The notes: a model not told the origin generated them from the sequence alone. 64,000 nt of DNA from Pseudomonas paeninsulae (GCF_035621475.1 NZ_CP141799.1:62001-126000), one strand, 5' to 3'. Counted from the stretch's first letter, positions 21,242 through 30,477 are shown. Numbers and translations are program-made.

Positions 21242-21973
21242 ATGAGCGCTTTTCGCCCCGGCTGGCTGCCCAGTCTGCTGGTGCTGATGCTGTTCCCTAC
21301 GCTTATCGGCCTGGGTTTCTGGCAGCTGGCACGCGCCGAAGAAAAGCGCGAATTGCTGGCCGTCCATCAAGCGCAGCAGTTGGCCGCACCTATTGCTATC
21401 GCCGAACTCGAGAACCATGCAACTCTTGCCTATGTGCGGGTAAAACTGCAGGGTTACTTCGATGCGCAGCACAGTTTTTTGCTGGATAACCGCACCCGTG
21501 ATGGCCAGGCGGGCGTCGAAGTCCTGCAACCCTTTCATGATCAGGCCAGCGGTCTCTGGCTGTTGCTCAATCGCGGCTGGCTGCCTTGGCCGGATCGCCG
21601 CATAACCCCGACTTTCGCCACCCCAGATACGCCGCTGCGCCTACAGGCCTCGGTATACGTGTCCCTGGGCGATGGCTTGCAACTGCAGCAGGTACCGCAG
21701 GGCAGTGCCTGGCCACGCTTGATCAGCGCGGTCAAAGCGGACGAAATCTGGCGCCAGTTGGGGCGCGCGGGCCTGAGTCATGAGGTGCGTCTGGCCCCCG
21801 GCCCTGGGTCTTTTCGGGTCGACTGGCCGGTGATCGCCATGAGCCCGGATAAACACCTGGGCTATGCTTTTCAATGGTTCGCTTTGGCAACGGCTTTGCT
21901 CGGCCTGTTCATCTATTTAGGTTTGTATAACGCGCGGGAGACTCGCCATGAACCCAGCCACCACTCTTCCTGA
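21242..21973 (+). CDS. SURF1-family oxidase assembly protein
   Basis: The protein has about 243 residues and helices at each end: LPSLLVLMLFPTLIGLGFWQ and YAFQWFALATALLGLFIYLG. The SURF1 signatures FWQLARAEEKRELL, VKLQGYFD, LLDNRTRDGQAGVEV, LNRGWLPWP and the C-terminal HLGYAFQWF are all present. It assists heme a insertion into subunit I. The start is uncertain: ATG 21242 matches the usual family length, but GGAGAGG at 21181-21187 could also serve GTG 21191 or ATG 21200. Confidence 0.9.
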   Translation: MSAFRPGWLPSLLVLMLFPTLIGLGFWQLARAEEKRELLAVHQAQQLAAPIAIAELENHATLAYVRVKLQGYFDAQHSFLLDNRTRDGQAGVEVLQPFHDQASGLWLLLNRGWLPWPDRRITPTFATPDTPLRLQASVYVSLGDGLQLQQVPQGSAWPRLISAVKADEIWRQLGRAGLSHEVRLAPGPGSFRVDWPVIAMSPDKHLGYAFQWFALATALLGLFIYLGLYNARETRHEPSHHSS

Positions 21974-22532
21974 AGTGTCGCCCAGCCGTCGTCGGCGCGG
22001 TCGCCTGCAGCTGATCATGATTCTCGCCGTGGTTATCGGGCCGATGATCCTGGCCAGCGCCATGTACCAGTGGCGCTTCTGGGTCCCGGAAACCCGCAAC
22101 TACCACGGCGAGTTGATTGGCACCGGCCAGTCCCGTGCTGATCTCGGTGTCACGGGTGCGCCGGAGGAGCGCTGGCAGTTGCTGGTGACAGTCCCGGGTG
22201 CCTGCGATACGGATTGCAAGCAACTGGTGTTCCTCGCGCGGCAAATTCATATCGGCCTCAATCGTGATACCGCACGGGCCTCACATGCCGTGGCCAGCAG
22301 CCAACCCTTGGCCGAGGACTATGACGCGCTGCTGCGCCGCGAATATCCGCAGTTGGCCCGCTATCAACTCGAACTCCAGGCCTATGGCGACGTCGCCGGC
22401 AAAGCCGAAGGGGCGCAACTGTGGATAGTCGACCCGCGTGGCAATCTGGTGCTGCGCTACGGTAGCCGCAGCAAGGGCAAGGCGATTCTCAACGACTTGC
22501 GCCATTTGCTGAAGATTTCCCAGATCGGCTGA
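21948..22532 (+). CDS. Sco-like membrane protein of the cox cluster (PA0111-like)
   Basis: The 194-residue protein has one N-terminal membrane helix (LIMILAVVIGPMILASAMYQ). Its periplasmic domain carries a CxxxC pair, PGACDTDCKQLVF, and ends like a thioredoxin fold (LWIVDPRGNLVLRYG). This resembles Sco copper/thiol proteins without the full family pattern. It overlaps the SURF1 gene by 26 bases and precedes heme A synthase, which suggests a role in CuA site assembly. That role is inference. Confidence 0.75.
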   Translation: MNPATTLPEVSPSRRRRGRLQLIMILAVVIGPMILASAMYQWRFWVPETRNYHGELIGTGQSRADLGVTGAPEERWQLLVTVPGACDTDCKQLVFLARQIHIGLNRDTARASHAVASSQPLAEDYDALLRREYPQLARYQLELQAYGDVAGKAEGAQLWIVDPRGNLVLRYGSRSKGKAILNDLRHLLKISQIG

Positions 22533-22560
22533 TCACGACGACGGCACAAGGAGTACCACG

Positions 22561-23661
22561 ATGGTCAAACCCGGATACCGCCTTGCCTTGTTCGCCACCG
22601 TCCTGGCCGGGGTGGTAGTGCTGCTCGGTGCCTACACCCGGCTGACTCACGCGGGCTTGGGTTGTCCGGATTGGCCAGGCTGCTACGGTTTCCTCGCGGT
22701 GCCCATGAGCGAGCACACGCAGGCACTGGCCGAGGTGCGTTTCCCCGAGGCGCCGGTGGAAGTCGCCAAGGGCTGGTACGAGATGGTCCATCGCTATTTT
22801 GCCGGCAGTCTCGGCCTGGTGATCCTGGGTCTGGCGGTTCAGGCACTGCGCCGTCGCGGCGAGCCGGGGCAACCGCTGAAATTGCCGCTGTTGCTGCTCG
22901 GCCTGGTGATCCTGCAAGGCGCCTTCGGCATGTGGACGGTGACCCTCAAGCTCTGGCCACAAGTGGTGTCCGCCCATTTGCTCGGCGGCTTTGCCACCCT
23001 CAGCCTGCTGTTCCTGCTGACCTTGCGCCTGTCTGGTGCGGCGCCGCCGTTGCCCACGCTTTCCGCCCGCCTGCGCGGTCTGGCCGCGATCAGCCTGCTG
23101 CTGGTGATCGGGCAGATTGCCCTCGGCGGTTGGGTCAGCAGCAATTACGCGGCGGTTGCCTGCGTGGACCTGCCGACCTGTCACGGCGAATGGTGGCCGG
23201 CGATGGATTTCGCCAACGGCTTTCATCTTACCCAGCATATTGGTCCGAACTACCTCGGCGGCCAGCTCGACAGCGACGCGCGCACGGCCATCCACATGAC
23301 CCACCGTCTGGGTGCGCTGGTGGTGACTCTGGTCCTGCTGCTGCTGGCCTGGCGACTGCGCCGCGCCGGCTTGTCGCGTCTGGCCGGCTTGCTGCTGCTG
23401 GCGCTGGGCGTGCAGGTCGGCCTGGGTATCAGCAACGTGGTTTTCCATCTGCCGCTGCCGGTGGCGGTGGCGCATAACGCCGGTGGTGCGCTATTGCTGC
23501 TGACGCTGGTGTCGGTTAACTACCGGGTACGCTTGAACTCCCATAGCCGCCAGCTTGCTGTGGTCCGGCATTCTGGCGATCCAGGCGTGCGGCAACACAA
23601 CGCCGGGACGCCGGATCGCCAGCAAGGACCAAGCGTCCCCATGGCTCCTACAGGTCAATAA
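22561..23661 (+). CDS. ctaA: Heme A synthase (COX15/CtaA) with an aberrant C-terminal tail
   Basis: The 366-residue protein has eight membrane helices and oxidises heme O to heme A. Heme-ligand histidine regions are TRLTHAGLGCPDWPGC, MVHRYFAGSLG, SAHLLGGFATL, MTHRLGALVV and VAHNAGGALLLL, and the cysteine pair is in ACVDLPTCHGEWWP. Family similarity ends near residue 325 (SVNYRVRL). The last 40 residues, NSHSRQLAVVRHSGDP onward, are hydrophilic and are encoded by a REP-like palindrome (23562-23630). The tail is probably a recent extension with no function. Confidence 0.9.
   Translation: MVKPGYRLALFATVLAGVVVLLGAYTRLTHAGLGCPDWPGCYGFLAVPMSEHTQALAEVRFPEAPVEVAKGWYEMVHRYFAGSLGLVILGLAVQALRRRGEPGQPLKLPLLLLGLVILQGAFGMWTVTLKLWPQVVSAHLLGGFATLSLLFLLTLRLSGAAPPLPTLSARLRGLAAISLLLVIGQIALGGWVSSNYAAVACVDLPTCHGEWWPAMDFANGFHLTQHIGPNYLGGQLDSDARTAIHMTHRLGALVVTLVLLLLAWRLRRAGLSRLAGLLLLALGVQVGLGISNVVFHLPLPVAVAHNAGGALLLLTLVSVNYRVRLNSHSRQLAVVRHSGDPGVRQHNAGTPDRQQGPSVPMAPTGQ
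23562..23630. repeat. REP/BIME-like imperfect palindrome inside the 3' end of ctaA
   Basis: The outer arms are GGTCC (23562-23566) and GGACC (23626-23630). The inner arms are CTGGCGATCC (23573-23582) and GGATCGCCAG (23613-23622), followed inward by GGCGT and GACGCC. The whole element folds as one long hairpin. Just after it, at 23641-23654, comes a GGCTCCTACAGG-type sequence common at the edges of Pseudomonas REP elements. Such elements are normally intergenic; here it is read as the tail of heme A synthase. Confidence 0.65.
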
Positions 23662-23682
23662 AGAACAACAAGGAGAGACCGT

Positions 23683-24582
23683 ATGGCTACTCTACTGCGC
23701 GAACAACATGCTCACGCCAGCTGGCGCGATTACCTGGAGCTGACCAAGCCGCGGGTGGTGGTGCTGATGCTGATCACATCCTTGGTCGGCATGTTCCTCG
23801 CTACCCGTGCCGGCGTGCCCTGGACGGTATTGATTTTCGGCAACCTGGGTATCGGCCTGTGTGCCGGAGGGGCGGCGGCCGTCAACCATGTGGTGGACCG
23901 GCGCATCGACTCGATCATGGCGCGCACCCACAAACGCCCGCTGGCCGAAGGCCGGGTCACTCCGCTGGCGGCGCTGAGCTTCGCCCTGCTGTTGGCGGTG
24001 GCGGGCCTTAGCCTGCTGTTGACCTTCACCAATGAACTGGCCGCCTGGCTGACCCTCGCTTCGTTGCTCGGCTATGCGGTGATCTATACCGGCTTTCTCA
24101 AGCGCGCCACACCGCAGAACATCGTCATCGGCGGCTTGGCCGGTGCCGCTCCGCCGCTGCTGGGCTGGGTCGCGGTTACCGGCGAGCTGACCGCCGAGCC
24201 GCTGCTGCTGATGCTGATCATCTTCGCCTGGACCCCGCCGCATTTCTGGGCCCTGGCCATTCACCGCAAGGCCGAATACGCCAAGGCCAACATCCCGATG
24301 CTGCCGGTGACCCATGGCGAGCACTACACCAAGGTGCACATCCTGCTCTACACCCTGGTGATGTTTGCCGTGACCCTGCTGCCCTACGCCATCCACATGA
24401 GCGGCCTGCTCTATCTGGTCTGCGCTATCGGCCTGGGCGCGCGCTTTTTGCACTGGGCCTGGGTGCTGTACCGTGACAGCAAACCGCACGCGGCGATCAA
24501 TACCTTCAAATACAGCATCTGGTATCTTTTCTCGCTGTTTATCGCCCTGCTGGTCGATCATTACCTGCTGTTCAACCTGTAA
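23683..24582 (+). CDS. ctaB: Protoheme IX farnesyltransferase (heme O synthase)
   Basis: The 299-residue UbiA-family prenyltransferase makes heme O, the substrate of the preceding heme A synthase. Membrane segments number about nine. The prenyl-diphosphate sites are NHVVDRRIDSIMARTHKRPL (about 67-86) and the second acidic loop around HFWALAIHRKAEYAKAN. AGGAGAG precedes ATG 23683. It is also called cyoE in other operons; ctaB fits the cox context. Confidence 0.94.
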   Translation: MATLLREQHAHASWRDYLELTKPRVVVLMLITSLVGMFLATRAGVPWTVLIFGNLGIGLCAGGAAAVNHVVDRRIDSIMARTHKRPLAEGRVTPLAALSFALLLAVAGLSLLLTFTNELAAWLTLASLLGYAVIYTGFLKRATPQNIVIGGLAGAAPPLLGWVAVTGELTAEPLLLMLIIFAWTPPHFWALAIHRKAEYAKANIPMLPVTHGEHYTKVHILLYTLVMFAVTLLPYAIHMSGLLYLVCAIGLGARFLHWAWVLYRDSKPHAAINTFKYSIWYLFSLFIALLVDHYLLFNL

Positions 24583-24593
24583 TCGTTGGTGCT

Positions 24594-25229
24594 ATGACCC
24601 GTACTCAGAAAACCGTTTTCATTCTTGTTGCCGTCGTTGCGCTGGTGCTCGGCTTGACCGTCAACAAGGTGCTGAGCAACAAGGGCCAGGCCGACCCGAC
24701 CGCGCTGCTCGATGCCGGCATCGTACTGCTGCCACAGAGTCGCACGCTGCCTGAGCTGAGCTTCGTTGATCAGAATGGCCAGACGTTTAACGTCGATCAG
24801 TTCGAGGATAAGTGGAGCCTGCTGTTTTTCGGCTACACCTTCTGCCCGGACATCTGCCCGGCTACGCTCGCCCAGCTCCGGCAGCTGCAAGACCAGCTGC
24901 CGGAACAGGCCCGTGCCAACCTGCAGGTGATGCTGGTCAGCGTCGATCCCAACCGTGACACGCCGGAGCAGTTGAAGAAATACCTCGACTACTTCGATGC
25001 CGGATTTGTCGGCCTGACCGCCGAGGAAGCCACCCTGCAGAAATTCGCCAATGCGCTGAGCATTCCCTATATTCCGGCTGATACCAGCAAGGAAGACTAC
25101 ACCGTCGACCATAGCGGCAACCTGGTGATCATCGGCCCGGACGGCACCCAACGCGGCTTTATTCGCGCGCCTTTGAACAACGCCAAACTGGCGGTACAAC
25201 TACCGGGGCTGATTACACCAGTGAATTGA
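24594..25229 (+). CDS. SCO1/SenC copper chaperone
   Basis: The 211-residue protein has one N-terminal anchor (TVFILVAVVALVLGLTV) and a thioredoxin-like periplasmic domain. The copper ligands are the CxxxC of GYTFCPDICPATL (about residues 84-88) and the histidine of YTVDHSGNLVIIG. It delivers copper to the CuA centre of CoxB. It starts 11 bases after ctaB and appears to end the cox operon; no clear terminator follows. Confidence 0.93.
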   Translation: MTRTQKTVFILVAVVALVLGLTVNKVLSNKGQADPTALLDAGIVLLPQSRTLPELSFVDQNGQTFNVDQFEDKWSLLFFGYTFCPDICPATLAQLRQLQDQLPEQARANLQVMLVSVDPNRDTPEQLKKYLDYFDAGFVGLTAEEATLQKFANALSIPYIPADTSKEDYTVDHSGNLVIIGPDGTQRGFIRAPLNNAKLAVQLPGLITPVN

Positions 25230-25269
25230 TTGGTGGGTCGGGCCGCGTAGGTGACGCCCCTTCACAGCG

Positions 25270-25695
25270 CTATTTGGCGAACAGCTGACTTACATCCTTG
25301 AACGCCTTGAACTCCAGGGCGTTGCCGCAGGGGTCGAGGAGGAACAGGGTGGCCTGCTCGCCGACCTGGCCCTCGAAGCGCACATAGGGCTCGATGACGA
25401 AGCGGGTGTGCCTGGCCTGCAGGCGCTCGGCCAAGGCTTGCCAATCGTCCCACTCCAGTACCACGCCAAAATGCGGTACCGGTACCTCGTGACCGTCTAC
25501 CGGGTTGCTGTGCGCGGCCTTTTGATGCTCCATCTGCGGCGCCTGGTGAATCACCAACTGGTGGCCGAAGAAGTCGAAGTCCACCCAATGCGCGCTGCTG
25601 CGACCTTCGGCGCAACCGAATTCCTCACCGTAGAAGTGTCGGGCGGCGGCCAGGTCGTGGACCGGAATGGCCAGGTGAAAGGGGGCGAGAGCCAT
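25270..25695 (-). CDS. VOC/glyoxalase-family protein
   Basis: The 141-residue protein contains two beta-alpha-beta-beta-beta units: [20 protein letters not shown] at the start and [18 protein letters not shown] with a C-terminal [16 protein letters not shown]. The metal-ligand His and Glu positions are kept. The family includes dioxygenases, glyoxalases and resistance proteins, so the substrate is open. It is divergent from a LysR gene 110 bases away, which probably regulates it. Confidence 0.85.
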   Translation of the reverse strand: MALAPFHLAIPVHDLAAARHFYGEEFGCAEGRSSAHWVDFDFFGHQLVIHQAPQMEHQKAAHSNPVDGHEVPVPHFGVVLEWDDWQALAERLQARHTRFVIEPYVRFEGQVGEQATLFLLDPCGNALEFKAFKDVSQLFAK

Positions 25696-25754
25696 GGAGA
25701 GATTCCTTGTGGTGACTGTCCGCTAATTCTCAGCAACAGCGATACTGAGTGAAA

Positions 25755-25772
25755 GCGAATATTCTTGTTCGC
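25755..25772. promoter_or_regulatory. Candidate LysR-type operator in the divergent intergenic region
   Basis: GCGAA (25755-25759) and TTCGC (25768-25772) form an inverted repeat with an 8-base centre. It sits midway between the divergent VOC and LysR starts, the usual place for a LysR-type regulator site. The site is short and could be chance. Confidence 0.35.
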
Positions 25773-25805
25773 AAGCACAAATAAAATTGATCAGTCGAGG
25801 CGGCG

Positions 25806-26678
25806 ATGTTGCGTGAGTTGAGAACCTTCGTGATGGTCGCCCGCCACGGCACCTTCGCCGCCGCCGGCCAGCAGGTCAGCCTGACCCAGTCGGCGGTCAG
25901 CGCGCAGATGCGCGTGCTGGAACAGGGCTTGGGTGTCCGCCTGTTCGACCGCAGTGGCCGCGCCGCCATGCTCAATGCCGCCGGCCGGCATGCCCTGCCG
26001 CTGGCCGAGCAGATGCTCGCGCTCTATGCCCAGATGGCGCTGCCGACTTCGGCTGCCGAGTGGCAGGGCGAGCTGAAGGTCGGCGCCATCGCCAGTGTGC
26101 AGACCGGCCTGTTGCCCGAAGCCCTGCCGCGCTTTCGTGCCGCTGCGCCGCGGGTCGAGCTGAAGCTGGTGCCCGGCGTGTCGCTGAATCTGCTGAGCCA
26201 GGTGGATGCCGGCGAACTGGACCTGGCGCTGCTGATCAAGCCGCCATTCGAGTTGCCCAAGGAACTGCTGCAAATCAGTCTGGCGCGCGAGCCCTTCGTT
26301 CTGATCACGCCCATGGGCGTTACCGGCGATGACCCGCTGCAGATTCTCGCCGAGCAGCCGTTCGTACGATACGAGCGCCGCTCCTTCGGTGGCCGGCTGG
26401 TCAGCCAGTTCCTTCGCGAGCAGCGCCTGAGCGTGCACGAGGCGCTGGAGCTGGACGAACTGGAGGCCATCGTACGCATGGTCGAATGCGGCCTCGGCGT
26501 CTCGCTGATCCCGCGCGCCGGCTTGTGGCTGCAGCGGCCGACCCAGCTGCGGGTGCTCGAGTTGGGCGAACTAACCTTCCACCGCGAACTGGTTGCGCTG
26601 CTGCGCCGCGCCCAGCAGCAGCCGGCCCTGGAGTGTCTGCTGGAGTGCCTGCGCGGAACGACGACGTCGAATGGCTAG
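25806..26678 (+). CDS. LysR-family transcriptional regulator
   Basis: This 290-residue regulator has an N-terminal winged helix (ELRTFVMVARHGTFAAAGQQ, then LTQSAVSAQMRVLEQGLG), followed by a periplasmic-binding-protein-like effector domain (GELKVGAIASVQTGLLPEAL). It is divergent from the VOC gene, which suggests that this is its target. Effector and pathway are unknown. Confidence 0.9.
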   Translation: MLRELRTFVMVARHGTFAAAGQQVSLTQSAVSAQMRVLEQGLGVRLFDRSGRAAMLNAAGRHALPLAEQMLALYAQMALPTSAAEWQGELKVGAIASVQTGLLPEALPRFRAAAPRVELKLVPGVSLNLLSQVDAGELDLALLIKPPFELPKELLQISLAREPFVLITPMGVTGDDPLQILAEQPFVRYERRSFGGRLVSQFLREQRLSVHEALELDELEAIVRMVECGLGVSLIPRAGLWLQRPTQLRVLELGELTFHRELVALLRRAQQQPALECLLECLRGTTTSNG

Positions 26679-26769
26679 GGCGACGATCCGCTGCAGCCCC
26701 GTAAAATGACCGCTGCGCTAAAGCCCAGTCTGGTTCTGGCGTGCCTGCGCAGCAGCACTTACCGGCAAC

Positions 26770-26794
26770 AAAAAGCCCGCACGGGGCGGGCTTT
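26770..26794 (-). terminator. Intrinsic terminator of the metNIQ operon
   Basis: Read on the minus strand, AAAGCCCGC and GCGGGCTTT form a 9-bp stem with a 5-base loop, followed by a T-run (the A-run 26770-26774 on the plus strand). It lies 21 bases after the metQ stop. Because it is near-symmetric it may also stop transcription from the LysR gene on the other strand. Confidence 0.85.
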
Positions 26795-26814
26795 CGAGGC
26801 GTGCAGGCGAGCGC

Positions 26815-27591
26815 TTAGAACGCCGGCACTACCGCGCCCTGGTATTTCTCCAGGATGAAGGCTTTGACTTCGGGGCTGTTCAGCGCCTTGGCCAGTTTCT
26901 GCATGGCGGCGCTGTCCTTGTTGTCCGGGCGAGCCACCAAGATATTGACGTAGGGCGAGTCGCTGCCTTCAATGATCAGCGCATCCTGGGTCGGGTTGAG
27001 CTTGGCTTCCAGGGCGTAGTTGGTGTTGATCAGCGCCAGGTCGACTTGAGTCAGTACGCGCGCAAGCGTCGCGGCTTCCAGTTCGCGGATCTTGATGCCT
27101 TTCGGGTTCTTGACGATGTCCTTGGCGGTGGCGGTGATTCCGGCGCCGTTCTTGAGCCTGATCAGCCCGGCCTTCTGCAGCAGCAGCAGGGCGCGGCCAC
27201 CGTTGGTGGCATCGTTGGGGATGACCACGTTGGCGCCTTGCGGCAGTTCAACCAGGGTTTTGACCGTGCTCGAGTAAGCGCCAAACGGCTCGACGTGCAC
27301 GCCGGCAACGCTGACCAGCTCGGTGCCACGGCTATTGTTGAACTCGTCGAGGTACGGCTGGTGCTGGAAGAAGTTGGCGTCCAGGCGCTTCTCGGCGACC
27401 TGCACGTTGGGTTGCACGTAGTCGGTGAAGACCTTGATCTCCAGCTCGACGCCGTCTTTGGCCAGGGCTGGTTTGACGAATTCGAGGATTTCCGCGTGCG
27501 GCACGGCGGTGGCCGCCACGCTCAGGGCTTCACCCTGGGCAGCGCTGGAAAACGCGGCGACGACGGCGATGGCAGTCAGCAATTTTTTCAT
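26815..27591 (-). CDS. metQ: Methionine-binding protein of the ABC importer
   Basis: This 258-residue NlpA-family protein has a cleavable signal peptide (LLTAIAVVAAFSSAAQG). It shows the family segments VAATAVPHAEILEF, DANFFQHQPYLDEF and VVIPNDATNGGRALLLLQKAG. There is no lipobox cysteine, so it would be a free periplasmic protein or signal-anchored, unlike E. coli MetQ. AAGGAG precedes the ATG. It binds methionine and passes it to MetI/MetN encoded upstream. Confidence 0.92.
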   Translation of the reverse strand: MKKLLTAIAVVAAFSSAAQGEALSVAATAVPHAEILEFVKPALAKDGVELEIKVFTDYVQPNVQVAEKRLDANFFQHQPYLDEFNNSRGTELVSVAGVHVEPFGAYSSTVKTLVELPQGANVVIPNDATNGGRALLLLQKAGLIRLKNGAGITATAKDIVKNPKGIKIRELEAATLARVLTQVDLALINTNYALEAKLNPTQDALIIEGSDSPYVNILVARPDNKDSAAMQKLAKALNSPEVKAFILEKYQGAVVPAF

Positions 27592-27667
27592 GAAGGACTC
27601 CTTGTGGGATCAGGGGTGGCGGCGGGTGGCCGGCCTATTTTCTGGGCTGTTTATTTTCGAGAGCTTT

Positions 27668-28333
27668 TTATTTCCGGGAGAAATGCACCACCAGCTTGTC
27701 GCCGGCGGTTTGCAGAATTTGTACCAGCACCAGCAGCAGGATCACCGTCACCACCATCACGTCTGGCTGGTAGCGCTGGTAGCCATAGCGCACCGCCAGA
27801 TCGCCCAAGCCGCCGCCGCCAATCAGGCCGGACATGGCGGTGTAGGACACCAGGGTGATGGCGGTCACTGTCACGGCGGCGAAGATCCCCGGCAACGCCT
27901 CGGGCAGCAGGGCGTTGACCACGATCTGCCGGGTAGTCGCGCCCATCGCCTGGGTCGCCTCGATGATGCCGCGATCCACCTCGCGCAACGCGGTTTCCAC
28001 CAATCGGGCGAAGAACGGCGTGGCGCCCACCACCAGTGGCGGAATAGCCCCGGCCACGCCCAGCGAGGTGCCGGTGACCAGCACGGTGAAGGGAATCATC
28101 ACGATCAGCAGGATGACGAAGGGCACCGAACGCAGGATATTCACCAGCAGCGACAGAAAGCCGTAGAAGGTTTTCTGTTCGAACATCTGCCGTGGACTGG
28201 TGAGGAACAGCAGCACGCCCAGCGGCAGGCCGAGGACTATGGTGAACAGCAGCGAACCGCCGAGCATGCTCAGGGTGTCCAGGCTGGCCTGCCAGATTTC
28301 CAGCCAGTCGACATTGGGGAGCAGAGCGTCCAT
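27668..28333 (-). CDS. metI: Methionine ABC transporter permease
   Basis: The 221-residue permease has five to six membrane helices and the EAA loop EATQAMGATTRQIVVNALLP. The start ATG at 28333 overlaps the metN stop in TGATG, so the two are translationally coupled. It is the membrane part of the D/L-methionine importer. Confidence 0.93.
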   Translation of the reverse strand: MDALLPNVDWLEIWQASLDTLSMLGGSLLFTIVLGLPLGVLLFLTSPRQMFEQKTFYGFLSLLVNILRSVPFVILLIVMIPFTVLVTGTSLGVAGAIPPLVVGATPFFARLVETALREVDRGIIEATQAMGATTRQIVVNALLPEALPGIFAAVTVTAITLVSYTAMSGLIGGGGLGDLAVRYGYQRYQPDVMVVTVILLLVLVQILQTAGDKLVVHFSRK

Positions 28334-29340
28334 CAGCGCAGCACCTCCATGTGTACGTCGGCGGCTTTGAAGCACGCCAGCGCGGCATCCAGATCGCCAC
28401 CGGTCAGGGCCAGGGTCAATTGACCGTAGGGTGTGTCCTTGATGCGGTCGATGCGCCCGGCGAGGATGCTGTAATCCACCCCGGTTTCGCGCGCCACGGT
28501 ACCGAGCAGCGGCGCATAGGTCGCCTGGCCCTGGAAGGTCAGGCGCAGGATGCACCCCTGCACATGGGCGAAGTCGTCGTGCAATTCGTCCTCATCAACC
28601 TGCTCGGCTTCCTGGACGAAACGCTTGGTGGTGGCGTGTTGCGGATGCAGAAACACATCGGCCACGGGCCCCGACTCGACGATCACGCCGGCGTCCATCA
28701 CCGCCACGCGGTCGCAGACTCGGCGGATCACGTCCATCTCGTGGGTGATCAGCACGATGGTCAGGTTCAGTTCGCGGTTGATCTGCGCCAGCAGTTGCAA
28801 TACCGAGGCGGTGGTCTGCGGGTCGAGGGCACTGGTGGCCTCGTCACACAGCAGGATCTTCGGCTCGGTGGCGAGCGCGCGGGCGATGCCGACCCGCTGC
28901 TTCTGTCCGCCGGACAGCTGCGCCGGGTATTTGTTGGCGTGCTCGCTGAGACCGACCCGCGCCAGCAGTTCGGCCACCCGCGCCGCCATGGCGCTGCCTG
29001 ACAGCGTCCCGGCCAGCTTCAGCGGCAGGGCGACGTTGGCGGCGACGGTCTTCGACGAGAGCAGGTTGAAGTGCTGGAAGATCATCCCTACCCGCTGGCG
29101 AAAGCGCCGCAGGCCAGCCGCGTCCAGCGCGGTGACATCTTCCCCGTCAATCTGGATGCGTCCGCCGGACGGCTCTTCCAGGCGGTTGATCAGACGCAGC
29201 AGGGTGCTCTTGCCGGCACCGGAATGGCCGATGATGCCGAACACTTCGCCACGGGAAATCTGCAGGTCGCTCGGCTGCAAGGCGGGGATATCGTGGCCAC
29301 TGACGCGATACGCCTTGTGGACCTGGTGAAAATTGATCAC
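28333..29340 (-). CDS. metN: Methionine ABC transporter ATPase
   Basis: The 335-residue ATPase has Walker [10 protein letters not shown] (about 38-46), signature [15 protein letters not shown] and Walker [14 protein letters not shown]. The C-terminal NIL domain (about 265-335) senses methionine and inhibits transport. The gene starts with GTG (29340) preceded by AAAGG. The 172-bp gap upstream would hold the promoter of metNIQ. Confidence 0.94.
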   Translation of the reverse strand: MINFHQVHKAYRVSGHDIPALQPSDLQISRGEVFGIIGHSGAGKSTLLRLINRLEEPSGGRIQIDGEDVTALDAAGLRRFRQRVGMIFQHFNLLSSKTVAANVALPLKLAGTLSGSAMAARVAELLARVGLSEHANKYPAQLSGGQKQRVGIARALATEPKILLCDEATSALDPQTTASVLQLLAQINRELNLTIVLITHEMDVIRRVCDRVAVMDAGVIVESGPVADVFLHPQHATTKRFVQEAEQVDEDELHDDFAHVQGCILRLTFQGQATYAPLLGTVARETGVDYSILAGRIDRIKDTPYGQLTLALTGGDLDAALACFKAADVHMEVLR

Positions 29341-29512
29341 GCGTTAAACCTTTTGGGTTTGTCGAGCTGCCGGGTAGGCGAAAAGGCGCCTAGTCTACCC
29401 GGCGCTGTTTAGGCCGCAAAAATCTTTGTAGACCTATGGTTATAGCCAGATCGTATGAGTGCGGGCAGTGCCAAACACTTACGTACGTCGTTGCGGCAGG
29501 CGGTTTCCCGAC

Positions 29513-30361
29513 CTAGCGTTGCGGGCTAAGCCGCAGTTGCGGGGTCTGCTCGGGCGCAAGCACCTGGCTCATGGTCGGGCTGAAGCGCGGATCGAGACGT
29601 TCGATCCGCGCGTTGAGCAGCGGGGCGAGCCACAGGTAGTCACTGGCCTGGCGGACCTGGATCTCCACTGTGCAGCGGAACTTGATCACATCTGCGGCGA
29701 CCGCATCGAGCAGACGGTACAGGCCTTGGTTGTCCCGGCTGTCCAGCATCGGCAGGGCAACCACGCTGCTGGGCGCGGCCGGGTCGATCAGTTGGGCGTG
29801 CGGCTCCGGCGCCACTTCGGGCAACTGGATCGCCCTGAGCGCGGCCGCCTGGCGTTCTGCCGCCTGGCGCAATTGGCGCGCCTGCTCGCCGCGTGCGGCC
29901 TGGGCCTGGGCGGCAGCCTGTTCGGCGGCGTTGCTGGCCAGATCCGCCGCATCCAGCTCGGTTTGCCGAACCTGGGCAATGGCGCCACCCAGCCCGGTGG
30001 TCAGCGCGGGTGCCTGCGGCATCAATTGACGCGCCTGGCTGAGGGCCTTGGCTGCACGGTCCAGATCGCCGGTCTGCAGGGCAGTTTGTCCTTGCCGCAG
30101 ATAGGCCTCGGCCAGCTGGCGCTGATACAGCTCCAGGCGAGCATCGCCGCTGGCGCGCACGTGCAGGGATTTGAGCTGGCTTTTGGCCTCGCTCAACTGA
30201 CCGCTGGCCAGGTTCTGCTCGAGCAGGCGAAAGTCACCGAGCAGCTCGTCGGTGGCCTGGCCCGGCCCTTGCGGCGTGCTCTGGCACGCGGCCAGCAGCA
30301 GCGAAATGGCGAGGATGGAAAGACAACGTGAGGCGAACGAGATCATTTCTGCGAGTCTCAT
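29513..30361 (-). CDS. Lipoprotein with helical repeats, unknown function (PA5502-like)
   Basis: The protein has about 282 residues. A lipobox, ISLLLAACQST, predicts an acylated cysteine near residue 26. Then come TPR-like helices (LYQRQLAEAYLRQGQTALQT, LDRAAKALSQARQLM) and an alanine-rich coiled segment rich in AAEQAAAQAQAARGEQARQL. It lies between the znu and met genes on the same strand. The start is either 30361 or the ATG at 30346; neither has a strong ribosome site. Confidence 0.75.
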   Translation of the reverse strand: MRLAEMISFASRCLSILAISLLLAACQSTPQGPGQATDELLGDFRLLEQNLASGQLSEAKSQLKSLHVRASGDARLELYQRQLAEAYLRQGQTALQTGDLDRAAKALSQARQLMPQAPALTTGLGGAIAQVRQTELDAADLASNAAEQAAAQAQAARGEQARQLRQAAERQAAALRAIQLPEVAPEPHAQLIDPAAPSSVVALPMLDSRDNQGLYRLLDAVAADVIKFRCTVEIQVRQASDYLWLAPLLNARIERLDPRFSPTMSQVLAPEQTPQLRLSPQR

Positions 30362-30477
30362 GTTGGGCAAAAAACGTGCAATTCTACACCGCCGAGTCGA
30401 GCGCAACCAAACCTTGCTGCGATTGCCCGGTAGTTCCTATGTTCATGCACAAGGCCTGCTACAGCGTAGCCTGAGCC

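Noticed and set aside
14604..25229. Joining of the cox region and the met-znu-polA region as a possible rearrangement near the origin
   Set aside because: These regions are far apart in PAO1, but as I recall P. putida has them adjacent in the same order, so this is a normal Pseudomonas arrangement.
26815..27591. MetQ as a lipoprotein
   Set aside because: The signal region ends AAFSSAAQGEA and has no cysteine for acylation.
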